Positions 56,445-64,000 of a stretch of DNA of 64,000 bases are shown here, piece after piece. The notes beneath the pieces were generated by a model, which was not told the origin of the DNA, did not search any database, and saw only the letters and a program-made list of their open reading frames with translations. This DNA is from Bolinopsis microptera (taxonomy: Eukaryota; Ctenophora; Tentaculata; Lobata; Bolinopsidae). Numbering within the stretch: position 1 is the stretch's first letter; each line of letters starts with the position of its first letter. The position numbers and the translations under genes were made by a program. The stretch spans positions 2,010,028 through 2,074,027 of the forward strand of contig NC_087079.1 of the NCBI RefSeq assembly GCF_026151205.1, in the 5' to 3' direction.

Positions 56445-58156
56445 CATTTAGAAGTATCAGTAAGCTCACTGCTCAGTTAGAAGTATCAGTAAGCTCACTG
56501 CTCATTTAGAAGTATCAGTAAGCTCACTGCTCAGTTAGAAGTATCAGTAAGCTCACTGCTCAGTTAGAAGTATCAGTAAGCTCACTGCTCAGTTAGAAGT
56601 ATCAGTAAGCTCACTGCTCAGTTAGAAGTATCAGTAAGCTCACTGCTCAGTTAGAAGTATCAGTAAGCTCACTGCTCAGTTAGAAGTATCAGTAAGCTCA
56701 CTGCTCAGTTAGAAGTATCAGTAAGCTCACTGCTCAGTTAGAAGTATCACTAAGCTCACTGCTCAGTTAGAAGTATCAGTAAGCTCACTGCTCAGTTAGA
56801 AGTATCAGTAAGCTCACTGCTCATTTAGAAGTATCAGTAAGCTCACTGCTCAGTTAGAAGTATCAGTAAGCTCACTGCTCATTTAGAAGTATCAGTAAGC
56901 TCACTGCTCAGTTAGAAGTATCAGTAAGCTCACTGCTCATTTAGAAGTATCAGTAAGCTCACTGCTCAGTTAGAAGTATCAGTAAGCTCACTGCTCAGTT
57001 AGAAGTATCAGTAAGCTCACTGCTCAGTTAGAAGTATCAGTAAGCTCACTGCTCAGTTAGAAGTATCAGTAAGCTCACTGCTCAGTTAGAAGTATCAGTA
57101 AGCTCACTGCTCAGTTAGAAGTATCAGTAAGCTCACTGCTCAGTTAGAAGTATCAGTAAGCTCACTGCTCAGTTAGAAGTATCAGTAAGCTCACTGCTCA
57201 GTTAGAAGTATCAGTAAGCTCACTGCTCAGTTAGAAGTATCAGTAAGCTCACTGCTCAGTTAGAAGTATCACTAAGCTCACTGCTCAGTTAGAAGTATCA
57301 GTAAGCTCACTGCTCAGTTAGAAGTATCAGTAAGCTCACTGCTCAGTTAGAAGTATCAGTAAGCTCACTGCTCATTTAGAAGTATCAGTAAGCTCACTGC
57401 TCAGTTAGAAGTATCAGTAAGCTCACTGCTCATTTAGAAGTATCAGTAAGCTCACTGCTCAGTTAGAAGTATCAGTAAGCTCACTGCTCATTTAGAAGTA
57501 TCAGTAAGCTCACTGCTCAGTTAGAAGTATCAGTAAGCTCACTGCTCATTTAGAAGTATCAGTAAGCTCACTGCTCAGTTAGAAGTATCAGTAAGCTCAC
57601 TGCTCAGTTAGAAGTATCAGTAAGCTCACTGCTCAGTTAGAAGTATCAGTAAGCTCACTGCTCAGTTAGAAGTATCAGTAAGCTCACTGCTCAGTTAGAA
57701 GTATCAGTAAGCTCACTGCTCAGTTAGAAGTATCAGTAAGCTCACTGCTCATTTAGAAGTATCAGTAAGCTCACTGCTCAGTTAGAAGTATCACTAAGCT
57801 CACTGCTCAGTTAGAAGTATCAGTAAGCTCACTGCTCAGTTAGAAGTATCAGTAAGCTCACTGCTCAGTTAGAAGTATCAGTAAGCTCACTGCTCATTTA
57901 GAAGTATCAGTAAGCTCACTGCTCAGTTAGAAGTATCACTAAGCTCACTGCTCAGTTAGAAGTATCAGTAAGCTCACTGCTCAGTTAGAAGTATCAGTAA
58001 GCTCACTGCTCAGTTAGAAGTATCAGTAAGCTCACTGCTCAGTTAGAAGTATCAGTAAGCTCACTGCTCAGTTAGAAGTATCACTAAGCTCACTGCTCAG
58101 TTAGAAGTATCAGTAAGCTCACTGCTCAGTTAGAAGTATCAGTAAGCTCACTGCTC
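56445..58156. repeat. 29-bp satellite array, ~59 units
   Basis: Unit contains TTAGAAGTATCAGTAAGCTC followed by ACTGCTCAG. The two recurrent variants are CAT for CAG at the unit end and ATCACT for ATCAGT. The array stops 17 bp before the start codon of the SLC22-type gene. Confidence 0.95.
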
Positions 58157-58172
58157 TGTTCATGCTTCTGAG

Positions 58173-61100
58173 ATGGGTGTAGCGGAGGACCTCATTGGAA
58201 CTAAGCTGACTGATCTGGAGACGTTGGAGAGGATGGAGAGTGAAATAGTGAGTTTGTTATTGTTACCTTATCGGACGTTATTTGACCTGAGAACAAGTTA
58301 GATTTTAAGTGTGTTTTGCTCACTTTATACTGTTGTTGTTTAATTAGGTTATTATTATCTGTTAATTGTGTATGACAGTTATCGTTTTACCTTGAAATAA
58401 GAGGTAGAGCAAGACATTTTGTCGAAGTCAGCACATGCCAAGTTGAAAGCCTTGAAATCCTACAAATACTCCGGATAATATGTTCTTGTTGTTTTTTAGA
58501 ATTTTCTAGTTGTTAATTTACATTTGTTGTTTACATTCGCACGACGTGTTAATGATTGAGTCTGCAATACTAAAGACTGATCTTTTCAGGAAAAAAGCAA
58601 GGGTAGCCGAAAGAAGTCAAACCCTCACGACAGACAGATTCTTAAGATCGACGAGATTTTGAGCAGGTCTGGAGGCTTCGCTCGTTACCAGGTTAGTTAC
58701 GCGGTTGCCATGTTATTTACCAGGTTACCACGTTTACCTAAACTTCATTTCGTGGTTTTTTTTGTTTTTTTTTAAATTTTAATTTAAAAAAATTTAATTT
58801 CGTGGTTGATACACTGAAATTTTAATATCTGGGTCTGTTTAACTTGAAATAAATAAAAATTCTATGGGAATTGGAAATTGAATTGCCATTTTTTTAACAT
58901 AAAGTATCTGACTGCTTACATTCCATGGAGTCTTACTAGATTTATACTGAAGACCCTACCATGGTAACAAACAATGCACTTTCAGACTCTCGACCTTCGA
59001 AATATATGTATCTGAGAACCTTTTGCACATTTAAAATCACAAATTTTAAATCATAAATTTAAAATCACTTACCATATTACATGGTATATATTATCCAGAT
59101 TCTAGATTCTAGACCTAATAATGTGTCGAGACCTTAAATAGTTATAAAACTATAAAGCTAAAGATCACTTTAGTCACTAATGCTGCAGTCACTAATAATG
59201 TAGTCACCAATGCTGCAGTAACTAATGCCTCAACCGTTTCCAGATATTCCTGATTCTCTGTCTGGGACTAGGCGGTGCACTCTACGTCTCCGTGCAGAAC
59301 CTCTCCATGACCTTCGTGGAATCTTCAGCACCCTGGAGGTGTATATCCTGCACGTGCATGGAGAAGACTGAGCCGGCGACGGGGGTCACATGTGACAACG
59401 AGTCTGAGTCTAGTGTGGTTCACTACGATCTGACGACTCTCTGCAGATCTAACTTGAGCTCGAGTGATTTCGAGTGGCTGAACAGGAACCACACTGCTCT
59501 CTCTGATTATAATCAGGTAATTTATATTCTGTAAACTGTAATGGTAACCATGATGGTAACTGAATAGAGACTAGAGTAGTGGTATTACTGAATTAGTAGG
59601 ATCTATATTATTCTCCTTAATTTCCTAATAATACTGCTACTGTACAGCTACTGTACTTTATTCTATACCCAAAACAAGGAACACACCAGTCAGATGAGTG
59701 TTAATAACATTTCTCCCCAGGCATGCGGCAGCCACACAATCGTCACTCACGTACTATACTTCTGTCCTGGCGTTATTATTGGGGGCTTCATATTCGGGAT
59801 GATGGGATGGTCGACAGGACGGAAGACACCCTTCCTCTCCGCTCTGCTCACCTCCATGGTGGCCTCTGTTATAAGTGCTGCTGCTCAGGAGTATATCTTG
59901 TTCGTCATTCTTCGTGTCCTGCTAGGTGAGAGTGCAGTTAATGACAGGTTTAAATTTTAAGCGTCGTTACTTCCAATTAGCAGTGCAATTGGACGGTTGT
60001 ATATTGATTGTCAGATTGTCATTTACCACTTAATTTTAAAACTCAGTTCATGAGTATTTCGACTAATAAATAAGTCTAACAGGAGCAAGTATAGCTGGTT
60101 ACGAACTGCTTTACTTCTGTTGGATTGTGGAGTTGGTCTCCCGAAAATGGAGACCCCTAGCTATCGCCATACAAGGAATATTCGGGGCTGCTGGGCTTTT
60201 GATCGTTTTCTACATCAATGAGACGTTAGTGACATTTTATTTTTTACACAACTTTTAGTGACCAATTGATAAAGCAATTCTTCAGATTTTGCGAGGTAGC
60301 TAGTTGATATAATATGTGCATCAAATATCAATACATTGAGATTTTACCCATTATTCAAGTTCCAGTCTTTAAAATCTAAAGTTTGTATCTTATAGGTGGG
60401 ACTACTGGAGATATAAAATGGTGTGTGTTGGGATGGTTTCTCTGGTGTTCATCTTTGTTTACGCAGCAGTTCCAGAATCTCCTTACTGGTAAGTTATTGT
60501 TTTCTGTTCCTCCATTAACTCATCAATTTCTATTTAAAATTGCGAAATAAGTGACTTCAGCAGATGACATAACAAGCATAATTGTTCATGAACACCAAAT
60601 TCAGGCTGCTAGCAAAAGGGCAAGATGATGTCGCAACAATGGTTCTGAAACGAATTGCCATCCTGAACGGAAAACAGTACCCAGAAGTCCAGCCTGCCAT
60701 ACCGGTCATCAAAGCTCGAGAAAAGGTCATGTCTTTCTTCAAGCCCAAGTACCAGAGAGTGGGCTGTCTGCTCTGTCTAAACTGGGTTCTCGTCGGCATG
60801 GCTTACTACCACATCTTCCTCACAATCGATACTTATGGGGAATACGGTAACCCTGACGAGGGGAAAATCCCTTACGCATTGTTGAGGAAGACGAATTTTA
60901 TCGTGGCGCTCGGGGCAGAAGTACCAGCAGCAATTATTGGAGTCGCAGTGCTGACCTCGTTACTCGGCAGGAAGTTTTCTTACATCTTGAATCTGGTCAT
61001 ATTCGCCGTGTGCTCTGCTGTTTCTCTGGTGCAGTACGAAGTGGTCAAGGATTGGGATATTCGGAGAGGCGCCATTTTGATCGGAGCGAAGATGAGCATC

Positions 61101-61439
61101 ACCGCTGCCAAGATGATCCTGGCTTTGTGGACCGCTGAACTGTCCCCGACCACCATAAGAACTCTCATGTTTGGCCTGGGGCTCGGATCCTGTTCAGTTG
61201 GTGTCGTCCTGGCTTCAGCTCTCTTGTTCTTCGCTGCGTCCCCCATGGTATCAGTGATCATCATGCTTGTGATCGCTGTGATATGTATTGGTGCTTCCAC
61301 TCAAATCCATGACACGAAAAACTGGAACCTACCAGATCATCTTTTCGATGTTTACAAGAACATGAATATAAATAACGATGATGCCGTCTACTCAGACTTA
61401 CAGTCCGAAGCTCAAAATAACACAGCTACAGTTCTGTGA
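58173..61439 (+). CDS. SLC22-family organic ion transporter
   Basis: Seven phase-matched exons encode 574 aa without correction: 58173-58247, 58590-58691, 59244-59516, 59721-59925, 60083-60224, 60396-60488, 60605-61439. Major-facilitator layout: cytoplasmic N-terminus; TM1 (FLILCLGLGGALYVSVQ); a long Cys-containing extracellular loop between TM1 and TM2 (aa ~75-150), which is the SLC22 hallmark; GRKTPFLSALL after TM2; a TM4 region with VELVSRKWRPLA; and AVPESPYWLLAKG after TM6, matching the family PES-x-RWLL signature. The second half has six more TMs, with ELSPTTIRTLMFGLG before TM11. Length is normal for the family. Substrate cannot be told: members move organic cations, anions or carnitine. 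The 29-bp satellite abuts the start, so the promoter may lie inside or before it. Confidence 0.9.
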
Positions 61440-62353
61440 GCTTGGAGCAGAAATTCAGTGGGTTTGCTAACTCTCCGGCTGGACGTTGACAGAGGCAATC
61501 TTAAATGGGGGACAAGCTGCTTTATCTCTTAAGTTGGAAAATAGATCGTGGCTAAAAATGGTCCATGCAAGAGCAGAAATATCACCAACAGTTTGGATTA
61601 AACAGCAAACTAGCAAATAAACGGTTTCTGAGCGCTCCCAATCGTCTGTATTAATCAGCTCAACAATGATCGGTTTTCGATCTATCGAAGTATTGACTAC
61701 TGAATAATCTGAAGTACAAAATACATTGTTCGCTAAATTAAACAGTATTGAACGATTTCAAGTACTTTCTTGTAATTTGAGAAAATCGTTTTAGACTTGT
61801 GAAGCTATAACTTGCAGAGGAAAATGAAAACGGGTTACGACTATATTTAAGATAGTTGTATTCTTATTGGAAGCAAGTATACTATTCTTAACTTTGCTGT
61901 ATATAAAGTTTAAAATGTTTCATGAATAATATTCACTCGTTTAAAGTTTTCTTATCGTTACTTCAATTTTGTTTGAGAGATGATCATTGAAAATGCTAAT
62001 TACCCGTTAGCATTTCACCCCTCCCAGCGTCCGTTGACGACAAAAAGCTATAGAATTAAAAGTAGGTAATGGTGGGTCGAGTTTGCGTGAAATTGTTTCG
62101 AAATTACGATCTAGCAGTCCGAAGATCGTTTAGTCGATCGCTGTTACGTCAATTAACAAGCTTGCTTATAAGTTAGATACCTCTCGATCTTTATCAAAAG
62201 CGTCTAATGAACGCTTAAACTCTAGCTGGAGCGTGAAGTAGGGTAAAAGCAAACGTTTGAGCGAGGATCAGCGACTTTGTGACTTTTAAGTTACACAACT
62301 ACTAATTAAATTTGTAGTGTAGATTGATTCGCAGTTTCATAAAGTTTCTTCCG
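61440..62353. other. 3' UTR and intergenic region
   Basis: Follows the SLC22 stop codon. CAAATAAACG near 61615 could serve as a polyadenylation signal. The rest is AT-rich with no gene seen. Confidence 0.4.
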
Positions 62354-64000
62354 ATGAGTTTGATGAAGGAGCAGCTTGATGTGAGTTTAACTGCGTTACT
62401 CTTCAGTACGTTGATACTTTATATGTTTCATTTGAAGTGACCTTTCATTCATTAGAACTCATGCTTAAGTTGTGTAGCCACGATCGTGGAGGCTTTGTTC
62501 AAATTTTTACCGCAATTTTAAAATGACTTTTATTCAATGCAGATTGCAGATAGACGCTGCCCTTCTACAAGATTCTATGCATCAATTGTTTAAATAATTA
62601 CCTCAAATGAAGCACATGACACGGCAGCACACTGGTCATTAAGCTCATAAATAATTTAAATAGTTTCTGGCCATCAAAAGAGGTTGCATGCACTGTCGCT
62701 AGAGTTTGCTAAACTTTTTGACGTGCAATCCTCCTCAGGACGGCTGCCGATATTTTGATATTATGCTCAAATATTTCGTCTAACGCCATCATCTGCTTGA
62801 AACTATTCGCTGTTTTGACACTCTCGTTTTATCTATTTAAATCGTTAAAATTTTTTTTTATATCTATATTGTTCCGGGGAATATATCAGCCAAATCATGA
62901 TTATGTCTCGAGCATCAAAGGGAGTAAGTTTTCATTGCAACTTCCTGCATCACTATGATGCCAATCACCCAAAGAAAAACTCGTGTGATGTTCATGTTTC
63001 ATTTCAATATCATAAGCAGGCCATAGAACATTTTGCACCAAAGTCATGTGGTTACCAAAACTTTCTCCAGAAAGAATGAAGAAAGGCACAACATACCAAG
63101 CGGCTTTTAAGCATGGCCCCGGGATGTCGTCAGCCACACTCATACGACCACCCACCGCACCTTATAATCTCACAGATGTAATGAATGAGACCGTTTTCTA
63201 GATTTATGACTTTACCTTAATAATCACAAATACGTAGAACTGGAAATAAAATTGTATGTGCAGTGTGCCCAGGCCCACTTTGACACTGTAATATTTCAGA
63301 TGAAAATGGAGAATTCGACTTCTTATGGATCGGAGTTTTCTGAAAAAGATTTTAGCAAGCCACAACCTATTTATTCAGGTAAATTTAGACCTTGTCAATG
63401 CAGACGGTCAAATCGTAGTACAGACATGTACTGTAAGAATGTAAACCTCGCCGTTTTGATCATCAGTTGTAATGATCGACCAAGAAACTTTCACGCGCTA
63501 ACTCGTTAATAATTACTCTCTAAAATGTCGAATAAACTGCGAAATAACACGATTTGGCAAGACTTCAAGATGTCATCGCTTCAGCGACGAACAGCGGCTT
63601 CAGAAGGAACAATCCGCATCCCAGCAGAGAGTTTTTGGAGTGGAAGATTCCTCGAGGAGGCGCCAGGGAGGAGCAGATTGTTCTGGATGAAGACAAATTA
63701 AAGGAGGTTTTCAAGAAACAACTTGCCTCTTCATACCAGGTACGGCATTATACAACTTGTAACTTCTGAAAGGGTTCCGTGATTGATGATCGTAACACTG
63801 TAACAGTTACATTTACATCTTATAATAGATTACTATTTTCCCCCTGGTAAATCGTTCTAATTAATAGATAAGATAAGATAATTAAGTCACTTTCAGCAAG
63901 ACTATCTGGGAACGCAACCCGAGGAGGCTGGGGATATCGAAGAGAGAATGGCTGCTTTGAGGACGGACTCTAAAAAAAACTACTACAAGGACACCAGCAT
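62354..64000 (+). CDS. 5' part of an unrecognised gene (runs off the window)
   Basis: Proposed exons: 62354-62380 (MSLMKEQLD, donor GTGAGT), 63300-63378 (acceptor ATATTTCAG, donor GTAAAT), 63585-63739 (acceptor CGCTTCAG, donor GTACGG) and 63897 to the window end (acceptor TTTCAG). Phases agree: 0, 1, 0. The third and fourth exons are the best supported. They encode a hydrophilic stretch with RRNNPHPSREFLEWKIPRGG, then acidic, Lys-rich helical sequence and KKNYYKDTS at the edge. No signal peptide, membrane segment or known catalytic motif is visible. I do not recognise the family. The first exon is short and could be wrong; translation might start at 63300. Confidence 0.45.

Overview
The window is nuclear DNA of an invertebrate animal. 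Evidence: genes are split by many short GT-AG introns, the protein families are animal ones (Notch-ligand-like DSL modules, Ig-superfamily receptor, PDZ/WW syntaxin-binding protein, SLC22 transporter, Death domain), there is a metazoan-type tRNA-Gly, and the intergenic DNA is AT-rich and loaded with minisatellites and small transposons. I cannot name the species; a non-bilaterian or other compact invertebrate genome fits. Gene models were built by hand from splice signals, checking that phases match from exon to exon.

Layout. 1-4.0 kb: a minus-strand six-exon gene with five copies of an unrecognised ~50-residue beta-rich module; a tRNA-Gly lies antisense in its third intron. 4.8-5.4 kb: a small plus-strand Death-domain gene. 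8.6-12.9 kb: a complete 13-exon STXBP4 (Synip) homologue with two PDZ domains, an EF-hand-like segment and a C-terminal WW domain. 14.1-21.9 kb: a minus-strand 18-exon single-pass Ig-superfamily membrane protein. 24.9-28.6 kb: a minus-strand 9-exon single-pass Notch-ligand-like protein whose ectodomain is a C2/MNNL-like region followed by a tandem run of DSL-like modules; an orphan adenylate-kinase-7-like exon sits in its first intron. 32.3-33.6 kb: a mobile-element ORF broken by a hAT-type MITE, with a minisatellite tail that recurs at 22.1-23.0 kb. 33.7-35.6 kb: an intronless Ser-rich repeat protein. 36.2-38.4 kb: a 2.1-kb foldback element with ~612-bp inverted repeats and an 8-bp target duplication. 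42.0-42.7 kb: a polytopic membrane protein. 58.2-61.4 kb: a complete 7-exon SLC22-type transporter. 62.4 kb to the end: the 5' part of an unrecognised gene.

About one sixth of the window is tandem repeat: units of 10, 14 (two unrelated arrays plus one recurrence), 24, 29, 34, 40 and 41 bp. The 24-bp array alone covers 4.0 kb and the 29-bp array ends a few bases before the SLC22 start codon. Four gene models need a single-base correction, which suggests residual indel errors in the assembly rather than four dead genes.

The genes do not form one pathway. Three encode cell-surface or membrane proteins (Ig receptor, DSL ligand-like, SLC22), and the Ig and DSL genes are same-strand neighbours. 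Observations most worth following are the tandem-DSL protein, the five-module protein, the orphan AK7-like exon, the foldback element, and the satellite-bearing mobile family.
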